Of a DNA stretch of 53,928 bases, positions 27,458 to 35,460 are shown one piece after another. Every line of letters begins with the position of its first letter. The first letter of the stretch is position 1. A model generated the notes under the pieces. The model worked only from the letters and a program-made list of their open reading frames with translations. It had not been told where the DNA came from and searched no databases. The translations under genes and the position numbers were made by a program. Origin of the DNA: Candidatus Marinamargulisbacteria bacterium SCGC AG-410-N11 (lineage in GTDB: Bacteria > Margulisbacteria > Marinamargulisbacteria > GCA-2716485 > AG-410-N11); the NCBI GenBank assembly GCA_003265895.1, contig QFBS01000007.1:1-53928 (forward strand), read 5' to 3'.

Positions 27458-28075
27458 TTATTTAGTATAAGACTTTAATATAGTCATTCTAATAATTTTA
27501 ACAGGAATAATAGGTACATCACGAAGTGTCTCTTCTTTTTCTGTATTAATAGAAAAGAATCGTTTTTTTTCAGTATTAATCTTTTGAATTTTATCAACAA
27601 CATTCATTCCATTAATAATTTTACCAAAAGCAGTAAACCCTTTTTGAGAATGAATATTAAAATTTAAAAACGAATTGTTACTTAAATTAATATAAAATTG
27701 AGTAGATGCGCTATTATAATCGATTGTTTGAGAGAAACCGATTGTTCCTCGTTCATTTTGAAGCCCACGATTTGATTCATTCTTAATAGGAGATACATTA
27801 GGAACTGCTTTAAAGTTAGAATAAAAGCCTCCACCTTGAATAATAAAGCCATCAATAACTCTATGAATGATGGTATCATTATAAATGCCATGTTGAACTA
27901 AATTTAAAAAGTGTTGGCAAGTGCTAGGAACTTTTTCAGGATAAAGCTTAACGATAATATCACCTTTATTTGTAATAATTCTTACTAGAGGATTATCATC
28001 TACAGAAAAAATAGAAAAATTAAAAAAAAGTAAAAAAACTATAAAAAATAATAGGTTAACTTTTAGATAATTCAT
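27458..28075 (-). CDS. ppiA: exported cyclophilin-type peptidyl-prolyl cis-trans isomerase
   Basis: This enzyme catalyses proline isomerisation, here probably in the periplasm. The 205-residue product has a signal sequence (LLFFIVFLLFFNFSIFS) and then the cyclophilin core: KLYPEKVPSTCQHFLNLV, HRVIDGFIIQGGGF with the catalytic Arg, NERGTIGFSQ, the phenylalanine-containing STQFYINL and GFTAFGKIINGMNVVDKI. The ATG at 28075 lies inside the tpiA 3' end (20-nt overlap), so the two are translated from one message. The frame is open further upstream into tpiA, but those residues only extend the signal and are not used. Confidence 0.88.
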   Translation of the reverse strand: MNYLKVNLLFFIVFLLFFNFSIFSVDDNPLVRIITNKGDIIVKLYPEKVPSTCQHFLNLVQHGIYNDTIIHRVIDGFIIQGGGFYSNFKAVPNVSPIKNESNRGLQNERGTIGFSQTIDYNSASTQFYINLSNNSFLNFNIHSQKGFTAFGKIINGMNVVDKIQKINTEKKRFFSINTEKEETLRDVPIIPVKIIRMTILKSYTK

Positions 28076-28841
28076 AAACTTGGCTAGAAGATTTAATAAT
28101 AGACAAAAACGTATCGGATTTAAGTGATGAACCTCCAATTAATGCCCCATCTATATCCTCTTGTTTAATTAGATCTTCAATATTAGCAGGATTCACAGAG
28201 CCTCCATATAATATTTGAATGTGATCAGCCAGCTCATCAGATAACGTTTCTTTTAATAAATTTCTAATAAATGAATGGACTTCTTGACCTTGAAAAGGAG
28301 TTGCTACTTTTCCTGTCCCAATCGCCCAAACCGGTTCATAAGCAATAACAAGATTTTGAATATTAACAGTGTCTTTATTAATCGAATTAAATGCATTTGT
28401 TAATTGACGTTTGATTACATCAAATGTCTGATCAGATTCTCGGTCTGCAAGTGATTCTCCAACACATAAAATAGGTGATATATTAGTAGCTAGTAGTTTT
28501 GTAAGTTTTTTATTAATAAGCTGGTCAGATTCTTGGTGATATTGGCGCCTTTCTGAGTGACCGATTATACAGTATTTGCAATTTAGTTCTGATAACATAT
28601 CCGTAGATATTTCTCCTGTATAGGCACCGTTTGACTCAGTCGATACATCTTGTGACCCAATACAAATATTAGACCCTTGAGCAAGTCTAGATAAAGAATC
28701 TAAATGAGTATATGGTGGACAAACCAAAATCTCAACATTGTGAAAAGAGTTTATCTGATCTTTAATATCTATTAAAAATTGCTTGCCCTCTTGAACTGTT
28801 AAATTCATTTTCCAATTACCTGCAATTAAATATTTTCTCAT
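28056..28841 (-). CDS. tpiA: triosephosphate isomerase
   Basis: TpiA interconverts dihydroxyacetone phosphate and glyceraldehyde 3-phosphate. The 261-residue TIM barrel carries the substrate Asn/Lys (AGNWKMN), the electrophilic His (IIGHSERRQYH), the catalytic Glu (AYEPVWAIGTGK) and the phosphate-binding loops LYGGSVNPAN and GALIGGSSL. A consensus Shine-Dalgarno (ggaggt) precedes the ATG. It follows the membrane pyrophosphatase homologue by 18 bp and overlaps the cyclophilin gene. Confidence 0.97.
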   Translation of the reverse strand: MRKYLIAGNWKMNLTVQEGKQFLIDIKDQINSFHNVEILVCPPYTHLDSLSRLAQGSNICIGSQDVSTESNGAYTGEISTDMLSELNCKYCIIGHSERRQYHQESDQLINKKLTKLLATNISPILCVGESLADRESDQTFDVIKRQLTNAFNSINKDTVNIQNLVIAYEPVWAIGTGKVATPFQGQEVHSFIRNLLKETLSDELADHIQILYGGSVNPANIEDLIKQEDIDGALIGGSSLKSDTFLSIIKSSSQVYELSKS

Positions 28842-28859
28842 TAAAAACCTCCAAAAGTT

Positions 28860-30920
28860 TTAAGTTGTAAGTATCATAACTAAAAAAGATATAATAATAA
28901 CACTTTTAATAAAGATATTAATACTAGGACCAAGTAAGTCCTTAAATGTATTACCTATTCGAGAGGCTGTATCGATCGTCGTATAGTTATTGCTATTATA
29001 CCCTCCGAAATGCCCCTTCTCGATGTAAAGTTTAGCATTTCCTAAAACATCACCTAAGTTAGCCCAATAAAAGTTTTGATTAATCCCAGTCAGAAAAACA
29101 CCTAAAACAATTCCAATTAAAAATGTAGGGCCAAACATATAACCAATTATAATAGGAGGTAAGGACATTATTATACCTGGTATAATTAAAGCATCCATAC
29201 AAAATCGGGAATGTTGATCAGTTGCAAGGATAATATCAGGATGAGCTTTGTTTTCAATTAAAAAAGCAATTCCTTTAATTTGACGATAAACTTCTTGGCT
29301 AGTAAACAAGAATAGCTCATTAAGCTTTTTTAGTAAAAGACCTGAAAAAATACAAGGAATCATAATACCAATTATAAGACCACAGTACCATTTTAAATTC
29401 ATTAATATTAATATATTTGAATTGATATTAGCCATTAAAATAAGAGAGAAAAAAATACTAATAGTAGAAATAGAGGCAGCTCCTGCAGCAAAGCCATTAC
29501 CTAATGATATTGCGGTCTGACCTAAGTAATTTAATTGTTTTATGTTATGTAAAATAGTTGATTTACCATCAAGATTTTCATCTAAGGTTAATTCTGAAAC
29601 TTTATAAGTAACAGAAACAAATGAATTGAAAATTTGAAGAACCATTATAGTGGTACTAAGAGATAGCATTCCTAGCGATGCAATGGTGACTCCATAAAAT
29701 CCCCCAAAGTATAATGATGGGAGAATAATAAGTAATAAATAAATCAGATAAAAAGAATTACTTTTTAGACCAATTACAAAGCTATTTAAAACGGTAACGG
29801 GTACGCCATGTTCAATTTGACGAGCAAGTCTTTTAGTTGGTTTGTAATTATTAGATGTTAAATATTCCGATGTAAAGGCAATAAGAATCGCACCTAATAA
29901 ACCGAAAAGATAATAATAAAAGGGTTGGAATAAGGCGGTTTGTCCAAAAATATTGATAACGGTTTGACTCATATTTAAATATTCAAATGCTAAGTAAGTA
30001 GTAATTGAACTAATTAAAATAGCTAAGTAAAGACTTTCTAATAAAATATTTTGAGTTTTTCTAAACTTAATTCGGATTGTTGTATAGATATATACAATAA
30101 AACTAGTAAATAAACTAATTAATATAATATAGAGAGGAACATTAAAAAAAATAAGACTTTCTGATTGAGAGTAGCTAGAGTTATCAAAAAAACTAAATGA
30201 AAATAAAAAGCAAGAAATTAAAGAAAAAATAAACGATCCTAAAATATCAGAGTTAAATCCTACTATTCTACATATATAGTCACCAACTAAATCAAGCAAT
30301 AGTGCCGGGTTGCGTTTATCAAATGCACTTATATCAGATGTTTCCAAATGAGACTGAACAGAAAGTTGAGCTCCTGATTTAAATAAACCTCCTCCAATTC
30401 GTAAGAAAAAAGAAGATAAAATAATGCCCACCCCATATCCTATAATACTAGAAGCTCCAAAAATAAGATACGATAACAATAATCCAGTAATTGTAAGTCC
30501 AATAATAAAAAAAGATAAAGCGCTACTAATTTGATATTGGAATAAAACCGCTCTATATAAATAAGTATTACTTTTTTCTAAAATTTTGGGAATAAAAGAT
30601 GGCGCTAAATATAAAATAACAAAAGAAATAACACATATAAATAGTCCCCCCATAGAGAATGCACCAATTTGTTGCCATAAAAATGATTTTTTAAAAATAA
30701 TTGAAAAGAAGAAAAGAATAATAGTTGTATATAAAATAATTTGAATAATACTGGAAAAAACACGTTTACTAAATGTTATTAATCCTTCATTAATCAAGCT
30801 GCAAAACTTTATAGCATCTTTATTAAATGAAGAAACTTGATAACTTTTATAAAATAAAAAAATACCAGTAATAACCATTAAAAAAGATGATGTCAAAAGT
30901 ATATAAAAAATAGTAAGCAT
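28860..30920 (-). CDS. membrane pyrophosphatase (HppA) homologue with degenerate active site
   Basis: The 686-residue protein has about 15-16 membrane helices and the layout of PPi-energised Na+/H+ pumps. Family landmarks are still readable: GGGLF (176-180), RNPALLLDLVGD (203-214), GNGFAAGAAS, EVYRQIKGIAFLIENKAHPD, WANLGDVLGNAKLYIE and FKDLLGPS (659-666). The substrate-site residues are largely replaced. The canonical KAADVGADLVGKVE reads SGAQLSVQSHLETS (182-195), the third Asp of DNVGDNVGD is Arg218, the DNAGG motif is absent, AWDNAK reads VLGNAK, and the two Asp of GDTVGDPFKD are lost while Lys660 and Asp661 remain. It is therefore probably not a working pyrophosphatase. It sits between recO and tpiA. 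Confidence 0.85.
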   Translation of the reverse strand: MLTIFYILLTSSFLMVITGIFLFYKSYQVSSFNKDAIKFCSLINEGLITFSKRVFSSIIQIILYTTIILFFFSIIFKKSFLWQQIGAFSMGGLFICVISFVILYLAPSFIPKILEKSNTYLYRAVLFQYQISSALSFFIIGLTITGLLLSYLIFGASSIIGYGVGIILSSFFLRIGGGLFKSGAQLSVQSHLETSDISAFDKRNPALLLDLVGDYICRIVGFNSDILGSFIFSLISCFLFSFSFFDNSSYSQSESLIFFNVPLYIILISLFTSFIVYIYTTIRIKFRKTQNILLESLYLAILISSITTYLAFEYLNMSQTVINIFGQTALFQPFYYYLFGLLGAILIAFTSEYLTSNNYKPTKRLARQIEHGVPVTVLNSFVIGLKSNSFYLIYLLLIILPSLYFGGFYGVTIASLGMLSLSTTIMVLQIFNSFVSVTYKVSELTLDENLDGKSTILHNIKQLNYLGQTAISLGNGFAAGAASISTISIFFSLILMANINSNILILMNLKWYCGLIIGIMIPCIFSGLLLKKLNELFLFTSQEVYRQIKGIAFLIENKAHPDIILATDQHSRFCMDALIIPGIIMSLPPIIIGYMFGPTFLIGIVLGVFLTGINQNFYWANLGDVLGNAKLYIEKGHFGGYNSNNYTTIDTASRIGNTFKDLLGPSINIFIKSVIIISFLVMILTT

Positions 30921-30980
30921 AATGTTACTTTAACAATTAGGATAATTCATCGTCAAATTTAGATATTATGGGATTAAACA

Positions 30981-31535
30981 TTAAAAAACATATTCTTTAG
31001 TTATTTGGTGCATCGGCAACGGAATCTTTTTAGAACAATAATTTTCGAGTAAATTATGAAGGGTCTTGGCAGATATTGATGATGTCGGTGCTAAAATACC
31101 TTCATTATTAAGGATAGATTTTAGAAATTCATATTGAATAGTATTTGGACAGATATTTTTTTTATTAAGTCTAATTAAGGAATAAGATAGTAGATTAAAT
31201 AATTCGGGAGTAGGTTGTTTATAGTCTGTAATATTTTTTATAATATTAATAAAATAACTACTTAAACTAATTAGGTTGAAGTTTTGCTTTAAATAAGGGA
31301 AAGAATTTATTAATGACCATTCAGTTAGTAGCTGAAAGCTTTTTCCATTATAAATATTACATTGAATGATATTAGTTGGAACTAGACTCCCAATTAAACT
31401 AGATTTTTTTTTATAAACATTTTTAGCTAATAATGTAATTCTTCCTAAATTATGTGTCAATAATTCTAATCGTTGGTCTTTTTCAAAAAAGTTTTTTGAA
31501 GAAAATATGATTCCAGTTGTCTTAAGTAGTTTCAT
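30981..31535 (-). CDS. recO: DNA repair protein RecO (short form)
   Basis: RecO anneals DNA and loads RecA with RecF and RecR. The 184-residue protein begins with the family OB-fold (TTGIIFSSKNFFEKDQRLEL, LTHNLGRITLLAKN) and a helical C-terminal part. It is about 50 residues shorter than typical RecO, and the C-terminal zinc-finger Cys cluster is missing. The ATG overlaps the mgtE stop as ATGA. Identification rests on the N-terminal pattern; the C-terminal half is weakly conserved. Confidence 0.82.
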   Translation of the reverse strand: MKLLKTTGIIFSSKNFFEKDQRLELLTHNLGRITLLAKNVYKKKSSLIGSLVPTNIIQCNIYNGKSFQLLTEWSLINSFPYLKQNFNLISLSSYFINIIKNITDYKQPTPELFNLLSYSLIRLNKKNICPNTIQYEFLKSILNNEGILAPTSSISAKTLHNLLENYCSKKIPLPMHQITKEYVF

Positions 31536-32929
31536 AAAAAATAAAGTAATGAAAAAAAAGTAACCGAAAAATAAATAACTTGACCTAATAAATCAAGTGA
31601 AGTCGAAATTAAAGGCGCCGATGCAATAGCAGGGTCTATATTTATTTTTCTTAATAATATAGGAAGACTAGATCCGATTAAAGTAGCAATAATAATATTG
31701 GTTACTATTGAAATAAAAACGATAATCGAAAAAATAGTAGGCAGACCAGAAAAAAAATAATTAAATATAAATACTATAAAGCTAATAATGGATCCAATAA
31801 AAATACCGATACAAAATTCTCTTAAAATATAAAATAAACCTTTCTTATCTTTAATAAGGCCAGTGGATATGCCTCGAACAAAAATAGTAGCAGATTGATT
31901 TCCTACATTTCCTCCAAGTCCCATTATAATGGGTATAAAACTTAAACATAAAGATAACGGTAAAATATTGATAGATGGATGAATATTTGAATAATAATTA
32001 ATAATGAAACTAGCAAAAAGACCACCCGAAATGGTAAGTAATAACCAAGGAATACGGTAAAAAATAGAATAAAAAATAGATCCAGAAATTAATTTTTCTT
32101 CTTCAATTTCATAAGTTCCAGATAACTTTATAATATCTTCATTAGCTTCTTCAACTACAACATCAACAATATCATCAATAGTAATTAATCCGACGAGCGT
32201 GTTACTTTTATCAACTACTGGAATCGCTACAAAATCATATTTTTGAAATATTTTAGCAGCATCTTCTTGGTCTGTATCAATAGTTATTTTAACAGGAAAC
32301 GGTAAGCTAAACGTTTCAACCAAATCACTAGGTTTATTCATAAGTAAATTTCGTAAACTAATATAGCCTAATAACTTATTTTTATCAGAAACAATAAAAA
32401 TGTAAAAAGATATCTCTGAATCAGGAGGGTTTTGGCGTTTAATATGAGATAGAGCTTGTTTAATAGTAAGGTTTTCAGGAATGCATATGAACTCTGTTGT
32501 CATAATTGCACCTGCAGAATTTTCCTCGTATGATAATAAATGTTGAAGGTCTTCAGCTTCTTTATCTGGAAGAGCATCTAAAATTTCCTGGGCTTTATTA
32601 GCGTTAATTTCTTGAAGTTCTTCTATTAAATCGACGGCATCATCTGGTTCCATTTCTTCAATATAGTCAGCAGCTAGAGCTGTCCTAAGTTCAGAAATTA
32701 AAGAGACTTGTTCTTGTAATTGCATTTCTTCAAGCACATCTACTGCTAGTTCAGGTTTGAATTTACGAAAAAAAGTTAACCGTTGCTCAGTGTTTAGCTG
32801 TAAAAGAGCCTCAGAAATATCGGCATCATGAAATCGATTAAATAAACGAGAGTAATTTAATTTAGATTTACTATTAATAGCCTTTAATATTTTATTATAA
32901 AGTATAGAGTTTTTTTCTGAAGATTTCAT
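31532..32929 (-). CDS. mgtE: magnesium transporter MgtE
   Basis: MgtE is a dimeric Mg2+ channel gated by cytoplasmic Mg2+ sensing. The 465 residues show the full architecture: a helical N domain (EMEPDDAVDLIEELQ repeats), two CBS domains (LLGYISLRNLLMN; VAIPVVDKSNTLVGLITIDDIVDVV), a plug helix, and five membrane helices with GLGGNVGNQSATIFVRG and the pore Asp in TSLDLLGQV. No Shine-Dalgarno precedes the ATG; a TATAAT on the minus strand (32943-32948) would leave only a very short leader. It heads the mgtE-recO-pyrophosphatase homologue-tpiA-ppiA run. Confidence 0.95.
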   Translation of the reverse strand: MKSSEKNSILYNKILKAINSKSKLNYSRLFNRFHDADISEALLQLNTEQRLTFFRKFKPELAVDVLEEMQLQEQVSLISELRTALAADYIEEMEPDDAVDLIEELQEINANKAQEILDALPDKEAEDLQHLLSYEENSAGAIMTTEFICIPENLTIKQALSHIKRQNPPDSEISFYIFIVSDKNKLLGYISLRNLLMNKPSDLVETFSLPFPVKITIDTDQEDAAKIFQKYDFVAIPVVDKSNTLVGLITIDDIVDVVVEEANEDIIKLSGTYEIEEEKLISGSIFYSIFYRIPWLLLTISGGLFASFIINYYSNIHPSINILPLSLCLSFIPIIMGLGGNVGNQSATIFVRGISTGLIKDKKGLFYILREFCIGIFIGSIISFIVFIFNYFFSGLPTIFSIIVFISIVTNIIIATLIGSSLPILLRKINIDPAIASAPLISTSLDLLGQVIYFSVTFFSLLYFL

Positions 32930-33262
32930 AATATTGTATAAAATTATAACATTTATTTCTTATTTACTAAGAATCTTAATTAATCATCAGTTAAAAAGAA
33001 AATTTTAAAAATATGTTTAAATTGTATTTTTATAAGGTAGTCTATATATTTGAATACAATTAATTTGAAAAATTTATAGTTATATATAATGAAATATTTG
33101 ATCCCAAAATATTTGTTTGTTATTATAATCTATATTGTTAACATAGTAATATAAAAATAAAATAATTTAAAAAATATAAATGAATAGTCACTGAAAGGGG
33201 TGATAATGAAAATTATCTAATCAAAATAAATTTACATTCACAACTTTTACAAGGAGAAAATA
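32930..33262. other. 333-bp divergent intergenic region with long barrel-gene leader
   Basis: No gene is seen. The mgtE side has a minus-strand TATAAT close to its start codon. The barrel side has a plus-strand TATAAT at 33124-33129, which would give a leader of about 127 nt; its -35 is poor (TTGATC with a 20-bp spacer). The leader contains the GAAAGGGGTGATA element listed separately and a normal Shine-Dalgarno (aaggag) directly before the first barrel gene. Confidence 0.6.
33192..33205 (+). promoter_or_regulatory. conserved leader element (copy 1), extended Shine-Dalgarno-like
   Basis: TGAAAGGGGTGATA lies 58 nt before the start of the first barrel gene, upstream of its real ribosome site. 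The same 13-base core recurs in the leaders of two other barrel units. AAAGGGGTGAT equals the extended anti-Shine-Dalgarno complement AAAGGAGGTGAT with one A deleted. Confidence 0.6.
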
Positions 33263-33850
33263 ATGAAAAAAGCAATAGCTCTTATTAGTATTTTAGCAGC
33301 ACTTACAGTGCCAGTTTTAGCAAATACTAGCACAACAGGATTAGGGATTCACTTAGGACAATCATTTGGATATTCTCTAGATGAAAACGTTAAAAATTCA
33401 AATGCAAGATCATTTGATGTAACGTTTAATACTGCAGGTGGAACTACTTTTTATGTTCACAATGAATTTGGTGATTTTAATATTAGAGATGGTCAAGGCG
33501 GAAACGTAGTAGAGCACGTACAAGGTACTGAAACTGTACATGGTGTTGGTGTTTTAGCTAATGTTGCTAAAACAAATGTTAAATTGAACGTTTTAATTGG
33601 GTCTGCAACTACTGAAATAGCTGCTGGTCAAGGTGCTGCTAACATTGCAGGTGGTGCGGCATATTCTTCAACTAACCCAATTGCAGACTTAGGTGCTGGA
33701 TATCATGTTAACTTTGGTAATGCAAAATTAGCAATGGATATCGCTTACAGACATCATTTACTTAAAGATAATATTGATTTAAGAAATAATGAAAGATTAA
33801 ACAATAAAAGTGGAATTAGATTTTCAGCAACTGTAGGGTACGGTTTCTAA
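33263..33850 (+). CDS. small outer-membrane beta-barrel protein, paralogue 1
   Basis: The 195-residue protein has a signal peptide with cleavage after AALTVPVLA. The mature part is built of alternating Gly/aromatic strand sequence suited to an eight-stranded barrel, and it ends in GYGF with a terminal Phe recognised by the BAM machinery. It shares with its neighbours the blocks 'NPIADLGA', AYRHHLLK and NNKSGIRFSATVGYGF. No named family was recognised. It is the first gene of a two-gene unit ending in a terminator after paralogue 2. Ala, Val and Thr codons are mixed, unlike paralogues 2 and 3. Confidence 0.85.
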   Translation: MKKAIALISILAALTVPVLANTSTTGLGIHLGQSFGYSLDENVKNSNARSFDVTFNTAGGTTFYVHNEFGDFNIRDGQGGNVVEHVQGTETVHGVGVLANVAKTNVKLNVLIGSATTEIAAGQGAANIAGGAAYSSTNPIADLGAGYHVNFGNAKLAMDIAYRHHLLKDNIDLRNNERLNNKSGIRFSATVGYGF

Positions 33851-33874
33851 AATAATTTATAATATTTAAATAAG

Positions 33875-34479
33875 GGAGAAAATAAAATGAAAAAAAGTAT
33901 AGCATTAATCGCATTATTAGCAACGTTAGTAGCACCAGTAGTAGCAGCTACAGGAACAGGTATCGGAATAAATATCGGAACATCATATACATACAACTTA
34001 AAGTCTCAGTTTAAAAATGGACAAGCAACAAATATCGCATTAGAGTTTAATACAAGAGGCGGATCTACTTTCTACATTCAAAACGAGAATGGAACATGGA
34101 GAGGTGAATCTGGTAAATCAAATATTACAGGTTCTGAGAGTGTAACAGGATTAGGTGTTAGAGTACCAGTAGCTGACTCAGTAGGATTAGACGTGATGAT
34201 TGGAAACGCAACAACAAATTTCCAAGATGAAGCAGCAGTAGACAACGATAATTTCGGAACAGCAGCAACTGAAGAGTCATCAACAGATCCGATTGCAGAT
34301 TTAGGAGCATATGTAGAAAGAACATATGGAGATGTAAGTGTAGCAGGAACTGTATCATATAGACATCACATGTTAAGCAATGAGATTCAGTATGCTAAAC
34401 AAGGTGTTAATGGAAACACAGTATTAAACAACAAAAGTGGAGTTAGAGCAGGCGTAAGAATTTCTTACTCATTCTAATT
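33875..34479 (+). repeat. 605-bp direct repeat, copy A
   Basis: This segment, from the Shine-Dalgarno of paralogue 2 to two bases past its stop, is repeated at 34708-35312. By eye only two base differences were found, both synonymous (TTT/TTC and GTA/GTG). The flanking sequences on both sides are different. Confidence 0.93.
33887..34477 (+). CDS. small outer-membrane beta-barrel protein, paralogue 2 (identical to paralogue 3)
   Basis: The 196-residue protein has a signal peptide cleaved around APVVAA, strand-rich mature sequence with STDPIADLGAYVERTYG and SYRHHMLSNEI, and a C-terminal RISYSF ending in Phe. Its amino-acid sequence is identical to the product at 34720. Codon choice is distinctive: Ala is nearly always GCA, Val GTA, Thr ACA, and ATC is frequent, unlike the other barrels here. 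The start follows paralogue 1 by 36 bp with its own ggagaa site, and the unit ends in the hairpin at 34498. Confidence 0.87.
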   Translation: MKKSIALIALLATLVAPVVAATGTGIGINIGTSYTYNLKSQFKNGQATNIALEFNTRGGSTFYIQNENGTWRGESGKSNITGSESVTGLGVRVPVADSVGLDVMIGNATTNFQDEAAVDNDNFGTAATEESSTDPIADLGAYVERTYGDVSVAGTVSYRHHMLSNEIQYAKQGVNGNTVLNNKSGVRAGVRISYSF

Positions 34480-34497
34480 CTCTAAGCGTTGATCGTT

Positions 34498-34530
34498 AAA
34501 AAGCCGCACAAAATTGTGCGGCTTTTTTTT
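34498..34530 (+). terminator. Rho-independent terminator of barrel unit 1
   Basis: The stem AAGCCGCACAA/TTGTGCGGCTT with a two-base loop is followed by a run of nine or more T. It is G+C-rich in the stem against very A+T-rich surroundings, about 20 bp after the paralogue 2 stop. Confidence 0.92.
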
Positions 34531-34533
34531 TAT

Positions 34534-34563
34534 TTGATTATAGATATGTAAATTTGTTATGAT
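34534..34563 (+). promoter_or_regulatory. promoter of barrel unit 2
   Basis: TTGATT (34534-34539), an 18-bp spacer and TATGAT (34558-34563) begin directly after the T-run of the preceding terminator. The same boxes in the same place relative to a terminator occur before paralogue 4, which supports function. The predicted leader is about 150 nt. Confidence 0.65.
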
Positions 34564-34637
34564 GAAAAAAATTAAAATGTTTAATGCAATATATTTTGGG
34601 TATACTAAATTTAACCAAATATAAATTAATTAAAAAC

Positions 34638-34654
34638 TTTGAAAGGGGTGATAA
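34638..34654 (+). promoter_or_regulatory. conserved leader element (copy 2), extended Shine-Dalgarno-like
   Basis: TTTGAAAGGGGTGATAA in the leader of paralogue 3, about 66 nt before the start codon. The core matches copies 1 and 3 base for base while the flanking leader sequence differs. Confidence 0.6.
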
Positions 34655-34707
34655 TTTTAATTAAAAGTCAATAACTTAAAAAATCTATAAAATTATCAAA
34701 AACTTAA

Positions 34708-35312
34708 GGAGAAAATAAAATGAAAAAAAGTATAGCATTAATCGCATTATTAGCAACGTTAGTAGCACCAGTAGTAGCAGCTACAGGAACAGGTATCGGA
34801 ATAAATATCGGAACATCATATACATACAACTTAAAGTCTCAGTTTAAAAATGGACAAGCAACAAATATCGCATTAGAGTTCAATACAAGAGGCGGATCTA
34901 CTTTCTACATTCAAAACGAGAATGGAACATGGAGAGGTGAATCTGGTAAATCAAATATTACAGGTTCTGAGAGTGTAACAGGATTAGGTGTTAGAGTGCC
35001 AGTAGCTGACTCAGTAGGATTAGACGTGATGATTGGAAACGCAACAACAAATTTCCAAGATGAAGCAGCAGTAGACAACGATAATTTCGGAACAGCAGCA
35101 ACTGAAGAGTCATCAACAGATCCGATTGCAGATTTAGGAGCATATGTAGAAAGAACATATGGAGATGTAAGTGTAGCAGGAACTGTATCATATAGACATC
35201 ACATGTTAAGCAATGAGATTCAGTATGCTAAACAAGGTGTTAATGGAAACACAGTATTAAACAACAAAAGTGGAGTTAGAGCAGGCGTAAGAATTTCTTA
35301 CTCATTCTAATT
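34708..35312 (+). repeat. 605-bp direct repeat, copy B
   Basis: This is the second copy of the segment at 33875-34479, covering the ribosome site and the whole coding region of paralogue 3 but not the promoter, the distal leader or the terminator. Confidence 0.93.
34720..35310 (+). CDS. small outer-membrane beta-barrel protein, paralogue 3 (identical to paralogue 2)
   Basis: The 196-residue product is identical to that of 33887-34477, including the signal peptide and the terminal Phe. It forms a single-gene unit with its own promoter (TTGATT/TATGAT), long leader with the GAAAGGGGTGATA element, and terminator. The identical protein under a separate promoter suggests dose increase or independent control. 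The coding copy is nearly free of synonymous drift, so the duplication or a gene-conversion event is recent. Confidence 0.87.
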   Translation: MKKSIALIALLATLVAPVVAATGTGIGINIGTSYTYNLKSQFKNGQATNIALEFNTRGGSTFYIQNENGTWRGESGKSNITGSESVTGLGVRVPVADSVGLDVMIGNATTNFQDEAAVDNDNFGTAATEESSTDPIADLGAYVERTYGDVSVAGTVSYRHHMLSNEIQYAKQGVNGNTVLNNKSGVRAGVRISYSF

Positions 35313-35330
35313 TAATAAACCATAAATTAA

Positions 35331-35367
35331 AAAAACCACACACATTAATGCGTGTGGTTTTTTTTTA
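35331..35367 (+). terminator. Rho-independent terminator of barrel unit 2
   Basis: The stem AAACCACAC/GTGTGGTTT has a loop that contains CATTAATG, followed by a long T-run, about 20 bp after the paralogue 3 stop. The stem sequence differs from the unit 1 terminator, so it was not part of the duplicated segment. Confidence 0.9.
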
Positions 35368-35368
35368 T

Positions 35369-35397
35369 TTGATTACACATATTTTGTTTGATATGAT
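35369..35397 (+). promoter_or_regulatory. promoter of barrel unit 3
   Basis: TTGATT (35369-35374), a 17-bp spacer and TATGAT (35392-35397) directly follow the terminator T-run, the same arrangement as before unit 2. The predicted leader is about 130 nt. Confidence 0.65.
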
Positions 35398-35460
35398 TTA
35401 AGTATTAAATGAAAATTAACTCTTTAAATAAAGAGAAATATTTGAAAATTAGAATAAAAA

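Noticed and set aside
34158-35191. Leu/His-rich open frames antisense to barrel paralogues 2 and 3
   Set aside because: They are low-complexity shadows of the regular sense codons and differ between copies only where the sense strand has a synonymous change.
33875-35312. The tandem identical barrel genes as an insertion sequence or phage duplication
   Set aside because: There are no terminal inverted repeats, target duplications or transposase; the identity covers a coding region with its ribosome site.
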